From: Vulcanimicrobiia bacterium
Lineage (GTDB): Bacteria > Eremiobacterota > Eremiobacteria > Baltobacterales > Baltobacteraceae
Direction: 5' to 3'
Length of the DNA stretch: 19,090 nucleotides
NCBI GenBank assembly: GCA_024281135.1
Contig: JAMXLG010000024.1
Coordinates: forward strand, 1 to 19,090
Below, one piece after another: positions 1 through 7,941 of this stretch. Each line of letters begins with the position of its first letter. The first letter of the stretch is position 1. Below the pieces are notes generated by a model. It was not told where the DNA came from, ran no database searches, and saw nothing but the letters and a program-made list of their open reading frames with translations. The position numbers were made by a program, and so were the translations under genes.

Positions 1-148
1 GCACACGTAGCGCAATAACGCGCCCCCTGCGCGTCTCCCGATTTTCGTAGACACCGAAGGTTCCGCACTTTGCGGCGATGTTCGCCTTCGTTACCGTGCA
101 CGGCGAAAGATGAAGGCCAAGCGCAACGGAGAGAACGAGATGAAGCAT
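1..148 (-). CDS. Putative exported alpha/beta hydrolase, N-terminal fragment (runs off the left edge)
   Basis: Reading the minus strand from an ATG at 148, the frame stays open to the window edge and gives 49 residues. An AGAGGAA Shine-Dalgarno sequence lies 5-6 bases upstream of the start. The protein opens with a short hydrophobic stretch (MLHLVLSVALGLHL) that could be a signal peptide. It is followed by KCGTFGVYENRE and then GRVIALRV. A Cys-Gly-Thr strand, a P/Y-E-N/D-R turn and a GR-x-I-x-L-x-V strand are how many TAP-like secreted alpha/beta hydrolases (exported esterases or tripeptidyl-aminopeptidase relatives) begin, so I infer that family. The catalytic part lies outside the window. 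The gene sits just past the terminator of the thiolase operon, so it is probably transcribed on its own or by readthrough. The start is fairly secure; the family is only a reasonable guess. Confidence 0.5.
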   Translation of the reverse strand, partial: MLHLVLSVALGLHLSPCTVTKANIAAKCGTFGVYENRETRRGRVIALRV

Positions 149-183
149 GCAGTTCCTCTTTGTGCGGCTCCGTTCGCTTTAGC

Positions 184-216
184 AAAAAAGAATCCCAGCT
201 CGCTAGAGCTGGGATT
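184..216 (-). terminator. Rho-independent terminator of the beta-oxidation operon
   Basis: On the minus strand an 11-bp perfect stem (arms 216-206 and 201-191, AATCCCAGCTC / GAGCTGGGATT) closes a 4-base loop. It is followed by C and six T residues (190-184). It lies about 30 bases after the thiolase stop and before the next minus-strand start at 148, exactly where an operon terminator is expected. Confidence 0.85.
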
Positions 217-220
217 CGAA

Positions 221-243
221 CCTTCGACAAGCTCAGGATGACA
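221..243. repeat. Candidate copy of a dispersed short repeat (CCTTCGACAAGCTCAGG type)
   Basis: Between the thiolase stop and the terminator lies CCTTCGACAAGCTCAGGATG followed by ACA; the minus strand reads TGTCATCCTGAGCTTGTCGA and then AGG. From memory, very similar words recur many times in intergenic DNA of diverse environmental bacteria, often as a longer hairpin with GTCATCCT and AGGATGAC arms. Here only one arm and the loop are present, because the second arm is replaced by the start of the terminator. Only one copy is visible in the window, so repeat status is inferred. Confidence 0.35.
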
Positions 244-244
244 C

Positions 245-1432
245 TTAGGCGACTTCGAAGAGGCCGGCTGCGCCCATACCGCCGCCGATGCACATGGTGA
301 CGACGACGTATTTTGCGCCTCGGCGTTTGCCTTCGATGAGGGCGTGCATCGTCATGCGAGCGCCGCTCATTCCGTATGGGTGGCCGATCGAAATTGCGCC
401 GCCGTCGACGTTGAAGCGGTCGTTCGGGAGTCCGAGCGTATCGCGGCAATAGATCGTTTGCACGGCGAACGCTTCGTTGAGTTCCCATAGGCCGATGTCG
501 TCGATCTTCAGACCGTGCGCTTTGAGCAACTTCGGCACGGCGAAAACCGGGCCGATACCCATCTCGCCAGGTTCAACGCCGGCGACCGCAAAGCCACGAT
601 AGTAGCCGAGCGGCTTGAGATTACGTTGTTCCGCAAGCTTTGCATCCATGACCACGACTGCAGCTGCGCCGTCGGAAAGTTGCGACGAATTGCCTGCAGT
701 GATCGACGTATCTTTGATGCCCGGAACCGCGCCTTTCAGTTGCGCGAGGCCTTCGAGCGTCGTATCCGGACGATTGCCTTCGTCCTTCTTGAGCACCGTG
801 TGCTCTTCGGACACTTTCCCGGACTCTTTATCGTGCACGAATTTCCACGACGGAAGGTCCACGATCTCCGCATCGAAACGGCCCGCTTCTTGCGCCGCTG
901 CCGTACGCTGCTGGCTTTGCAGCGCATATTCATCTTGCGCTTCGCGCGAGATGTTGTACTTCTTCGCCACGTTGTCGGCCGTGTAGAGCATCGGCATGTA
1001 CACATCCGGCGTGTGGCGCAGTAGCCAATCTTCCGTGTAGTACTTCATGTTGAGGTCGTTTTGCACCATCGAGATCGATTCGACGCCGCCGCCGACGACG
1101 ACATCAGCGTTATCGACCATGACGCGTTTTGCGGCGCCCGCAATCGCATCGAGACCCGAAGCGCAATAACGGCTCACGGTTTGTCCCGGCACCGTCACCG
1201 GACACCCGGCCCGCAACGCAGCCGTGCGGCCGATGTTGTTTCCCGTCGCGCCTTCCGGCAGACCCGAACCGATGACGACGTCTTCAACTTCGGCAGGATC
1301 GACGCCGGCGCGTTGAAGCGCTTCGGCAACGACATGTCCCGCCATCGTGGCACCCGGGGTTTGATTGAACGCACCGCGGAACGCGCGACCGATCGGCGTT
1401 CTCGCAGCGGAGACGATGACCGCCTCACGCAT
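245..1432 (-). CDS. fadA: Acetyl-CoA C-acyltransferase (thiolase), FadA-like
   Basis: This 395-residue protein has the normal thiolase length and all expected residues. The nucleophilic Cys90 lies in RYCASGLDA, Asn319 in NEAFA, His351 in [10 protein letters not shown], and the proton-relay Cys381 in the C-terminal [11 protein letters not shown]. Thiolases of this type cleave 3-ketoacyl-CoA with CoA to release acetyl-CoA, the last step of a beta-oxidation cycle. Biosynthetic acetyl-CoA acetyltransferases look alike, but the place directly after a FadB-type gene argues for the degradative role. The ATG at 1432 overlaps the end of the upstream gene by 8 bp and has a GGGAGAG Shine-Dalgarno sequence about 8 bases upstream, which suggests translational coupling. 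It is the last gene of the operon and is followed by the terminator at 184-216. Confidence 0.93.
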   Translation of the reverse strand: MREAVIVSAARTPIGRAFRGAFNQTPGATMAGHVVAEALQRAGVDPAEVEDVVIGSGLPEGATGNNIGRTAALRAGCPVTVPGQTVSRYCASGLDAIAGAAKRVMVDNADVVVGGGVESISMVQNDLNMKYYTEDWLLRHTPDVYMPMLYTADNVAKKYNISREAQDEYALQSQQRTAAAQEAGRFDAEIVDLPSWKFVHDKESGKVSEEHTVLKKDEGNRPDTTLEGLAQLKGAVPGIKDTSITAGNSSQLSDGAAAVVVMDAKLAEQRNLKPLGYYRGFAVAGVEPGEMGIGPVFAVPKLLKAHGLKIDDIGLWELNEAFAVQTIYCRDTLGLPNDRFNVDGGAISIGHPYGMSGARMTMHALIEGKRRGAKYVVVTMCIGGGMGAAGLFEVA

Positions 1433-3524
1433 GAACTAACTCTCCCTTTTTGTAATCAGCAAACGTACCGCCGCGTTCGGCGATCTCTTTGAGCAGCGGC
1501 GCAGGTTCCCAGCCGAATTCGCGCACGCGATCGTAGACGTGCTTGACGCCCACTTCATCCGCGTACCACATCGCACCGCCGTGATGCGGTGGAAAACCGT
1601 AACCGTATACGTAGACGATGTCGATGTCGCCCGGACGCAACGCGACGCCCTCTTCGAGCAGATACGCGCCGCGATTGATCAGCGCAAACGTCAAGCGATC
1701 GAGAATCTCGCGATCGGAAACCTCGCGCGCTTTGATGCCGGCTTTCGCAGCTTCTTCTTTGAACAACGCGTCGATTTCGGGATCCGGGATCGGTTCGCGT
1801 CCTTTACCGACGTTCTTGTCGTACTTGAAATAGCCGGCCATCGTTTTCTGGCCGAGACGCTTCATGTCGACGAGACGATCGATCACGTTCGTGCGGCCCT
1901 TCGCGATATCCGGACGCGCCTTCCCAATATGCCAGGCAACGTCAATACCCGAAAGATCGCCCATCGCGAACGGTCCCATGGGGAAACCGAACTTCTTCGC
2001 AACCGCGTCGATGCGCGCAGGTGAGATGCCCTCTTCCGCGAGTTCGCCCGCGGCGCGCGCGTAGTCGAACACCATGCGGTTGCCGATAAAGCCGAACGCG
2101 TTTGCAGAAAGCACCGCTGTCTTCTTCAACGTCTTGCCGAGTTTGAACGCCGTCGCGATGGTTTCGGGCGACGTGTCTTTGCCGCGCACGATTTCGAGCA
2201 GCGGCATAATATTCGCGGGAACGAAGAAATGCAGCCCGATGAACTTCTCGGGACGCTTCGTCGCCGACGCCATTTCATCGATGTCGAGCGTCGAGGTATT
2301 CGATGCGAGGATGCCCTCGGGCTTGACGATGGCATCGAGCTTCTTGAAGACGTCTTTCTTGACGTCCATGTTTTCGAACACCGCCTCGACCACGACGTCG
2401 GCATCGGCGAGCTCGTCGTATTCGTGCGTGAATTGAATCGACTGACCGAGCTTCCACGCTTCTTCTTGCGTCATGCGACCCTTTTGGACCTGATACATGA
2501 ACATGCCGAAGACCGTCTGCTTCGCCTTATCGACCGCTTCATCGTTCGAATCGATGACCGTAACCGGAATACCGGCTTGTGCAAACGTGATTGCAATGCC
2601 GGTGCCCATAGTGCCGGCGCCAATGACGCCTGCCTTCTTGATATCCAGCGGTTTCGCAGCCGGAAGATCGGGAATCTTCGCAAGTTCGCGTTCCGCAAAG
2701 AACACATGGCGCAGTGCAAATGACGGCGCGGAGCGCGCTAGCTGATCGAAGAGACGCGCTTCCCGCGCGAGGCCGAATTCGAACGGCAATTCGAACGAGG
2801 CTTCAACGGCGTCGATGAGCTTGTGCGCAGCAAAACCACCGTTGTCTTCCGACGGCACCATCTTGTGCGCTTGCGAGACGACGAACGGTTCAGCTTGCGG
2901 CGTGATGCCTTTGCCGAGTTCGACACGCCGCTTCGAGATGCGCCGCTTCGCCGGATTCGATTGCGCAAGCTTGACGGCGGCATCGAGAACATTGCCATCA
3001 ACGACTTCATCGACGATGCCTTTTTCTTTGGCTTCGTCGATCTTGACGTTGCGGCCCTTGAGCATTATGTCGAGCGCGTCTTGCGCGCCGATCAAGCGCG
3101 GCAGACGTTGCGTTCCGCCGGCACCCGGCAGGAGGCCGAGTTTGATCTCGGGCAGACCGACGCGCGCGTTCTTCTCGGCGACACGATAGTCACACGCGAG
3201 CGACAGCTCGAGGCCTCCGCCGAGCGCATTCTTTTCAATTGCCGCAACGAAGACTTTATCGCTGCGCTCGACTGCGGCGATCACGTCGCGGATCGTACGC
3301 GTTTCGGGCGTCGGCTCGATCGAGAAGTCGTTGATATCGGCACCGGCGGAGAAGATGCCGTTGGCACCGACAAAGACGACTGCCTTGACGTTCGGATCCG
3401 ACGAGGCCGCCTCTACGATCGGCAGAAGTTCGCCGGAAAGAGCAAATGAAAGCGAGTTGACGGGCGGATTATCGAGGGTGACAATCCGCACGCCGTCCTT
3501 ATCTTCAGTTCGAATGAAACCCAT
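1425..3524 (-). CDS. fadB: Fused enoyl-CoA hydratase / 3-hydroxyacyl-CoA dehydrogenase (FadB/FadJ-like)
   Basis: The protein has 699 residues, close to the usual 700-730 of the multifunctional beta-oxidation alpha subunit. Residues 1-190 are a crotonase domain with the two catalytic glutamates 20 residues apart (Glu106 in [12 protein letters not shown], Glu126 in [17 protein letters not shown]), the same spacing as in E. coli FadB. Residues 295-480 are the NAD-binding hydroxyacyl-CoA dehydrogenase domain, with GAGTMG at 302-307 and the catalytic His432 in [14 protein letters not shown]. The remainder holds the two C-terminal dehydrogenase domains. It hydrates enoyl-CoA and oxidises the resulting 3-hydroxyacyl-CoA in the cytosol. 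The ATG lies 5 bp after the acyl-CoA dehydrogenase stop, without a clear Shine-Dalgarno sequence, so translation probably depends on the upstream gene. It is expected to work with the adjacent thiolase, possibly as a complex. Confidence 0.93.
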   Translation of the reverse strand: MGFIRTEDKDGVRIVTLDNPPVNSLSFALSGELLPIVEAASSDPNVKAVVFVGANGIFSAGADINDFSIEPTPETRTIRDVIAAVERSDKVFVAAIEKNALGGGLELSLACDYRVAEKNARVGLPEIKLGLLPGAGGTQRLPRLIGAQDALDIMLKGRNVKIDEAKEKGIVDEVVDGNVLDAAVKLAQSNPAKRRISKRRVELGKGITPQAEPFVVSQAHKMVPSEDNGGFAAHKLIDAVEASFELPFEFGLAREARLFDQLARSAPSFALRHVFFAERELAKIPDLPAAKPLDIKKAGVIGAGTMGTGIAITFAQAGIPVTVIDSNDEAVDKAKQTVFGMFMYQVQKGRMTQEEAWKLGQSIQFTHEYDELADADVVVEAVFENMDVKKDVFKKLDAIVKPEGILASNTSTLDIDEMASATKRPEKFIGLHFFVPANIMPLLEIVRGKDTSPETIATAFKLGKTLKKTAVLSANAFGFIGNRMVFDYARAAGELAEEGISPARIDAVAKKFGFPMGPFAMGDLSGIDVAWHIGKARPDIAKGRTNVIDRLVDMKRLGQKTMAGYFKYDKNVGKGREPIPDPEIDALFKEEAAKAGIKAREVSDREILDRLTFALINRGAYLLEEGVALRPGDIDIVYVYGYGFPPHHGGAMWYADEVGVKHVYDRVREFGWEPAPLLKEIAERGGTFADYKKGELVHA

Positions 3525-3529
3525 AGTGG

Positions 3530-5350
3530 TTATGCAGTCACCGTCAGCTTACGATCGAGTTCGTAGGCCTCTTCCGGCAGCGTCATCACGTCGCCCGCGC
3601 CGTCGATGATCTGGCGCTTGTACCACGCACCTTGCGTGAGCACGTGCGACGCAAAGAACTTCGCCGTCGTGATCTTGGCGGAGTAGAACGGATCCGCGTC
3701 ACCCGATGCAATTTTCTCGGCTGCAATCTTAGCAGCGCGTGCCATCTGCCAGCCGCCTGCGGTGATACCCCAGAGCTTGAGGTACGGAACCGAGCACGCA
3801 AACGCTTTGCGCAGATCGCCCATCGCGTTCATGCCGATCCACTGCGAGACTTCAGCGAGCGACGCAATGGATTTGAGCAGCGCTTCACCGATGATTTTGA
3901 CATCAGCGTTGTCATGCGCGGCCGCTTCCTTCGCGAACTTCTCCATGTCTTTGATCACCGTCGTCGCGGTCGCACCCATGTCGCGGATCAACTTGCGGCC
4001 GACGAGATCGAGCGCCTGAATACCGGTCGTGCCTTCATAGATCGTCGTGATGCGCACGTCGCGATACTGTTGCGCGATACCGGTCTCCTCGACGTAGCCC
4101 ATGCCGCCGAAAACTTGCAGCGCGGTCGAGCAAAGCTCCACAGCGTTTTCCGTGCACCAACCCTTGACGACCGGAATCATCAGTTCCACGAACGCTTTGT
4201 GCTGCTTACGCACTTTTTCGTCCGGGTGTTTGTTCGCCATGTCGAGCGACGCCGCGGTAACGTATGAGAGCGCTCGCATCGCTTCGAGGTTCGCCTTCTG
4301 CCACATCAGCATTCGGCGCACGTCCGGGTGCTGGATGATGCGCACCGGCGTTTTATCGCGTGTCGCCGCATCCGCCATCTGCACGCGTTCCTTCGCGTAT
4401 TCGAGCGAATGCTGGTATGCGCGATCCGCAACCGCGTAGCCCTGTACGCCGACCGAGAAACGCGCCGCGTTCATCATGATGAACATGTACTCGAGGCCGC
4501 GATTCGGTTCGCCGACGAGGTAACCGACGGCGCCTTTGCCCTTCTCGCCGAACTTCATCGTGCACGTCGGGTTGCCGTTGATACCAAGCTTGTGCTCGAT
4601 GCCGGCGCAGATCACGTCGTTGGATTCGATGATCTTGCCGTTGTCGTCTACGAGCATCTTCGGAACGATGAAGAGCGAGATGCCCTTCACGCCTTCCGGC
4701 GCGTCAGGCAGACGCGCGAGAACGAGGTGAATGATATTCTCGGCCATATCGTGCTCGCCGAACGTGATGAAGATCTTCTCACCGGTGACGAGATAGTGGT
4801 CGCCGTCCGGAACCGCTTTCGTGCGCACTTGCGCGAGATCGGAACCGGCTTGCGGCTCCGTCAAATTCATCGTGCCCGTCCACTTGCCGGAGACGAGATT
4901 CGGAAGCCACTTGTTCTTCTGTTCGTGGCTACCAACGAGTTCGATCGCTTCGATCGCGCCTTGATTGAGCAGCGGACCGTTCGCGAAGCCGATGTTCGAG
5001 GCGTTCCACATTTCGAGCGTCGGACCGAGCAAGACTTGCGGCAATCCTTGGCCGCCGTATTCAGCAGGTACGGGCAAACCGATCCAGCCTGCATCCGCGA
5101 ACTTTTTGTACGCTTCTTTGAAGCCTTTCGGCGTCGTCACCTTACCGTTGTCGAACGTGCAGCCTTCGACGTCCGAGATGCGATTGAGCGGATCGAGCAC
5201 GCCCGTTGCAAAGGTGCCCGCTTCTTCGAGAATCGATTCCCACACATCCGCCGCGTCTTCATAACCGGGCAACTTCGCGACGTCGTCGATGCCTGCAAGT
5301 TCTTTCAGAACGAATTGCATGTCGCGCAGTGGGGCTTGGTAGGTGCTCAT
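3530..5350 (-). CDS. Acyl-CoA dehydrogenase, long DmdC/FadE5-type
   Basis: The protein has 606 residues, about 200 more than a classical acyl-CoA dehydrogenase. It opens with YQAPLRDMQFVLKEL, a signature I associate with the large DmdC/FadE5 branch. FAD/substrate-binding motifs are LTEPQAGSDL (163-172) and FITFGEHDM (194-202). The catalytic base is Glu439 in TTIYEGTTGIQALD. The extra C-terminal helical domain (about 470-600) contains QWIGMNAMGDLRKAF. It oxidises acyl-CoA to trans-2-enoyl-CoA and passes electrons to ETF, which is not encoded here. The branch also contains 3-methylmercaptopropionyl-CoA dehydrogenases; the neighbouring fadB and fadA favour straight-chain fatty acids, but chain length cannot be told. 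A GGAGGAGA Shine-Dalgarno sequence precedes the ATG, and a 17-bp dyad (5368-5384) sits just upstream of it. Confidence 0.92.
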   Translation of the reverse strand: MSTYQAPLRDMQFVLKELAGIDDVAKLPGYEDAADVWESILEEAGTFATGVLDPLNRISDVEGCTFDNGKVTTPKGFKEAYKKFADAGWIGLPVPAEYGGQGLPQVLLGPTLEMWNASNIGFANGPLLNQGAIEAIELVGSHEQKNKWLPNLVSGKWTGTMNLTEPQAGSDLAQVRTKAVPDGDHYLVTGEKIFITFGEHDMAENIIHLVLARLPDAPEGVKGISLFIVPKMLVDDNGKIIESNDVICAGIEHKLGINGNPTCTMKFGEKGKGAVGYLVGEPNRGLEYMFIMMNAARFSVGVQGYAVADRAYQHSLEYAKERVQMADAATRDKTPVRIIQHPDVRRMLMWQKANLEAMRALSYVTAASLDMANKHPDEKVRKQHKAFVELMIPVVKGWCTENAVELCSTALQVFGGMGYVEETGIAQQYRDVRITTIYEGTTGIQALDLVGRKLIRDMGATATTVIKDMEKFAKEAAAHDNADVKIIGEALLKSIASLAEVSQWIGMNAMGDLRKAFACSVPYLKLWGITAGGWQMARAAKIAAEKIASGDADPFYSAKITTAKFFASHVLTQGAWYKRQIIDGAGDVMTLPEEAYELDRKLTVTA

Positions 5351-5367
5351 GCTCGTTAGTCTCTCCT

Positions 5368-5384
5368 CCGCAGTTCAACTGCGG
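5368..5384. promoter_or_regulatory. 17-bp perfect dyad between padR and the acyl-CoA dehydrogenase gene
   Basis: CCGCAGTT-C-AACTGCGG is a perfect inverted repeat with a one-base centre. It lies between the padR stop (5388) and the ATG of the next gene (5350), directly abutting the Shine-Dalgarno sequence. As RNA it would fold as a 6-bp stem with a 5-base loop; as DNA it has the form of a dimeric-repressor operator. There is no T-tract, so it is not a terminator. Confidence 0.45.
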
Positions 5385-5387
5385 TAT

Positions 5388-5780
5388 TTACTTTACGTAG
5401 AGTTCGCGGCGCAGCCGGGCGATGGATCCGGCAAGCGTATCGAGATAAGGCAGCATTCCCGCTTTGATGCGCTCGAGTCGTTCGCGTCCGGAATCGGTGA
5501 TGCGGTAGTAGCGCCGCGACCGTTTCGTCGGGTGCTCCCACTCGCCAATGATGAATCCGCGTTCTTCCAATCGGCGCAACAGCGGGTAGATCGTGTTCGT
5601 ATTCACGGCCAGCAGGCCCGAGCAGATCTCTTCGATCCGCGCCATGAGGCCGGAGCCGTGATCGGGCTGCAAAGCAAGCAGGTGCAGGACGAGAACCGGA
5701 AAGACGGTCTTCGACTTAATGGGACCCTTGACGATACCGTCCGCCGCGGCGGGCGGGGGACCTACTGCTGCTTTCGCCAT
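5388..5780 (-). CDS. PadR-family transcriptional regulator
   Basis: The protein has 130 residues, typical of short PadR proteins. A hydrophilic N-terminal tail of about 20 residues is followed by a winged helix: LVLHLLALQPDHGSGLMARIEE (helices 1-2), then a recognition segment around 57-77 (LAVNTNTIYPLLRRLEERGFI), then the basic wing WEHPTKRSRRYYRIT (81-95). The last 35 residues form the dimerisation helix (GRERLERIKAGMLPYLDTLAG). Known PadR proteins are ligand-responsive repressors, often of phenolic-acid or efflux genes. This one is the first gene of a beta-oxidation operon, 37 bp ahead of the acyl-CoA dehydrogenase, so I infer that it represses itself and the operon and senses an acyl-CoA or related molecule. 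No Shine-Dalgarno sequence is visible before the ATG at 5780. Confidence 0.9.
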   Translation of the reverse strand: MAKAAVGPPPAAADGIVKGPIKSKTVFPVLVLHLLALQPDHGSGLMARIEEICSGLLAVNTNTIYPLLRRLEERGFIIGEWEHPTKRSRRYYRITDSGRERLERIKAGMLPYLDTLAGSIARLRRELYVK

Positions 5781-5793
5781 GATAGATAGGATA

Positions 5794-5824
5794 TTATTAA
5801 AACTAATAAGCCTGAGAAATTCAA
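5794..5824 (-). promoter_or_regulatory. Probable operon promoter with an AT-rich operator-like dyad upstream of padR
   Basis: The 63-bp gap between usp and padR contains an AT-rich block that stands out from the GC-rich surroundings. On the minus strand, TTGAAT (5824-5819) and TTTAAT (5801-5796) are 17 bases apart, a plausible -35/-10 pair. A perfect inverted repeat TTATTA-N4-TAATAA (5794-5809) covers the -10 element, where a repressor dimer could block RNA polymerase. The predicted start of transcription is only about 8-10 bases before the ATG. Confidence 0.5.
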
Positions 5825-5843
5825 GAGCCCAGGCGACGTTTGT

Positions 5844-6272
5844 CTACTCGGAGTGGACGGTGAGGACCGGAATGGGGCTCCGTAAGACGATTCCCTGGCA
5901 AGCCGACCCGAGCACTTCCCCCATGAAGCGCCGTCGCCCATGGGTGCCAAGAACGATCATCTGCGCGTTGATTTCGGTCGCGTACGCGATAATCGCCGAT
6001 GCAACATGCCCTCGCAGGACCTTCGGATAGATGACCGCTTGCTTATCAGCGGCGATCTCCCGGGCGACGAGGAGCGCCGACTCCGCTTCTTCTCCAAGCA
6101 GGTCAGGAGCGGTGGGTGGAGGCTTCCCGAGACCGGTCGGCGGCACCATGTAGTCGACGACAGCAACCACGTGAAGCTCCGAGAGCTCACGCAACTTCGC
6201 AGCTAGGTCGATAGCGGCAATCAGTGCGCCGTACGAAATCGACGAGCCGTCGGTAGCGACGACGATATTCAT
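5844..6272 (-). CDS. Universal stress protein (UspA family), ATP-binding type
   Basis: The start is placed at the ATG at 6272, which gives 142 residues beginning MNIVVATDGSSIS. The longer open frame to 6329 would add 19 unrelated, mostly basic and polar residues and overlap the preceding gene. The fold shows the usual DG-x-S beta1/alpha1 start. The ATP-binding motif is GTHGRRRFMGEVLGSA (G-x2-G-x9-G-S), and the protein ends in SPIPVLTV. Such proteins dimerise in the cytosol and modulate stress survival; the specific partner is unknown. It lies 31 bp after the serine hydrolase gene on the same strand, so it may be the last gene of the GlxA-type regulator/hydrolase group, or a separate unit ahead of padR. 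Confidence 0.88.
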   Translation of the reverse strand: MNIVVATDGSSISYGALIAAIDLAAKLRELSELHVVAVVDYMVPPTGLGKPPPTAPDLLGEEAESALLVAREIAADKQAVIYPKVLRGHVASAIIAYATEINAQMIVLGTHGRRRFMGEVLGSACQGIVLRSPIPVLTVHSE

Positions 6273-6303
6273 GCCGCGTACTTCTACGCAACCGACGTCA
6301 TCG

Positions 6304-7941
6304 CTACGTGGAAGCCGTTTTACTCGCAATCAATGCATCGACGCCGCCCGCCGACAATTCTAGCCCCGTTACCGCTCCGCGAGCGTTTCGGACGAAACGG
6401 AGATTCCTAGGTCCGATCGTAAAGATATCGCGCCCGATGGGTCCGAGCTGCTGCGGCTGCGCGAGGTCACGATCGACATACAAACTGCCGCGTTGCGCGT
6501 AAACCCTAAACGTTAGCTTCAATTCAGCGCTCCGATATATACCGGCGTAGTCATCGACTTCGCGGCGGGTTAATGCGGGCGGTGTAAAGGGGGCGAGTCG
6601 TTCGGTGGCCGCGTTGCCGATGCGCAACGTGAGTCCTGATTCCGTGATTGCGATTTGAAGCGGTTGCGGCGCGCCGACCGCAATGAGATGGGATTGATCC
6701 ATCGCGCGCAACGCGAACGTCAACCCCTGAACGTGCGCCTGAATCGTTCCATCACTTCCCGAGATCGTCCACACGGTTCCATCGGGTTCCGTATAGCTGC
6801 CGCGCAGTTTCGAGAGTTGGTCCGGGGCAAGCGCAATGGAAGGTTCATTGGATGAAGCAGCAGGTGAAGGTGAAGGGGGCACGCCCAGATACCGATCGAG
6901 AACGTTCAATCCGACGCTCCAAGCCGTAAAGCCCGCGTTTTCAGCGTTGCACAACGCTGCGATTCCCAATTGCGATTTCGGAACCCACGCAACGAACGAC
7001 TCATAGCCGCCGTAGGAACCAGTATGATCGAGCATCTCGTACCCGTCGCGCGAACTGATGCCTATTCCAAATCCATAGCTCACCGCGCCGCGTGCCGACG
7101 TTCCGGGGGATTGAATGAGCCGCGCGATCGCGTCAGGATGCGCGCCCAGGCGGTTGTATGCGAGGTTCTTCAGCCAGCGCATCAGGTCTTGAGCCGACGT
7201 TCGCACGCCGCCGTCTCCTAACGGTTCGATCGCACTCGGATCGATTCGAAACGTGTTGTCCGCGAAGTGGTAGCCAACGGCACGATCGGATAACGGGAGC
7301 AAATGATCGGCACCATACGACGTGTGCTTCATGCCGAGTGGCTTGAATATTTCATCGGCCGCGAACGCCGGAAGCGTTTTGCCCGATGCACGAGCAACGA
7401 TGATTGCCAACAAAGCGTAGCCCGAGTTGCTGTACTCGAAGCGCTCACCGGGAGGAAAGTTCAGTGCTTCCTGCCTAGCGATGAGTTCTACGAATTGAGC
7501 TTGCGCAAACGGGGACGTTGCCGGAATGCCTTGGAGATCGAGAAGTCCCCAGTAATCGCGGATGCCCGACGTGTGATGGACAAGTTCGTCGATCGTAACT
7601 TCACCGTAAACGCGCGCGGGCAACTCCGGTATCCACCTCGTAACGCGGTCGCTCAAGCGCAGTGCTCCGCGATCGGCGAGCAGCGCGATAGCAAACGCTG
7701 TAAACTGCTTCGAGTCCGAGGCGATATAAAAAATGCTTTGCTGCGTTAGCGCGAGATTGTAGTCAAGGTCTGCGAGACCTCGTGCGCCTTCGTACACGAC
7801 CACGCCGCCATCTGACACTGAAACTACACATCCTGGGCTATCATCTGGGATTGCGCTGCTTAGGATCGCGTCTATATCCGAGCGCGCCGGCGACACGCCG
7901 ATGAGCATGACGAACATGCCGGCGACGAATCGCCGTACCAT
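6304..7941 (-). CDS. Exported serine hydrolase of the beta-lactamase / penicillin-binding fold
   Basis: Numbering below counts from the optional GTG one codon upstream (7944). The ATG at 7941 is preferred and overlaps the regulator stop as TGATG. Residues 1-22 are a signal peptide (hydrophobic GMFVMLIGV, cleavage likely after SPARS). The catalytic domain carries Ser76-Asp-Ser-Lys79 (SxxK), Tyr171-Ser-Asn173 (YxN) and His307-Thr-Gly309 (HxG replacing KTG), the triad of class-C-like esterases, D-aminopeptidases and related hydrolases. A Pro/Ser-rich linker (about 350-365) leads to a 180-residue C-terminal beta-rich region with two similar-looking segments (LRGSYTEPDG and YAGIYRSAE), like the lipocalin-type tails of this family. 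The substrate cannot be read from sequence: peptide, ester or lactone are all possible, and it need not be an antibiotic-resistance enzyme. Translational coupling to the upstream regulator suggests that the regulator controls it. Confidence 0.85.
   Translation of the reverse strand: MVRRFVAGMFVMLIGVSPARSDIDAILSSAIPDDSPGCVVSVSDGGVVVYEGARGLADLDYNLALTQQSIFYIASDSKQFTAFAIALLADRGALRLSDRVTRWIPELPARVYGEVTIDELVHHTSGIRDYWGLLDLQGIPATSPFAQAQFVELIARQEALNFPPGERFEYSNSGYALLAIIVARASGKTLPAFAADEIFKPLGMKHTSYGADHLLPLSDRAVGYHFADNTFRIDPSAIEPLGDGGVRTSAQDLMRWLKNLAYNRLGAHPDAIARLIQSPGTSARGAVSYGFGIGISSRDGYEMLDHTGSYGGYESFVAWVPKSQLGIAALCNAENAGFTAWSVGLNVLDRYLGVPPSPSPAASSNEPSIALAPDQLSKLRGSYTEPDGTVWTISGSDGTIQAHVQGLTFALRAMDQSHLIAVGAPQPLQIAITESGLTLRIGNAATERLAPFTPPALTRREVDDYAGIYRSAELKLTFRVYAQRGSLYVDRDLAQPQQLGPIGRDIFTIGPRNLRFVRNARGAVTGLELSAGGVDALIASKTAST

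Noticed and set aside
191..226. tRNA-like T-arm: minus strand reads GGTTCGAATCCC followed by CAGC
   Set aside because: The T-loop word is present, but the T-stem does not pair. The bases upstream are thiolase coding sequence, with no anticodon or D-arm. The same bases form the terminator stem, so this is a coincidence or at most a remnant.
70..300. Plus-strand reading frame of 76 residues
   Set aside because: It is Arg-rich with no domain, crosses the terminator and the thiolase 3' end, and conflicts with the better-supported minus-strand start at 148.
2823..3449. Plus-strand reading frame of 208 residues opposite fadB
   Set aside because: It is a shadow of the fadB crotonase domain: biased composition and no motif.
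4328..5359. Plus-strand reading frame of 343 residues opposite the acyl-CoA dehydrogenase
   Set aside because: It is very rich in Arg, His, Asp and Glu with no recognisable motif, and it lies exactly antisense to a well-conserved enzyme. Long antisense frames are common in GC-rich genes.
6273..6329. Longer start for the first universal stress protein
   Set aside because: The 19 extra residues do not resemble the family, whose proteins begin at the beta1 strand (MNIVVATDG), and they would overlap the serine hydrolase gene.
6304..7941. Acquired beta-lactamase resistance gene
   Set aside because: The SxxK/YxN/HxG pattern with a long beta-rich C-terminal tail fits generic exported esterase/peptidase relatives. 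There is no mobile element nearby and composition matches the neighbours.
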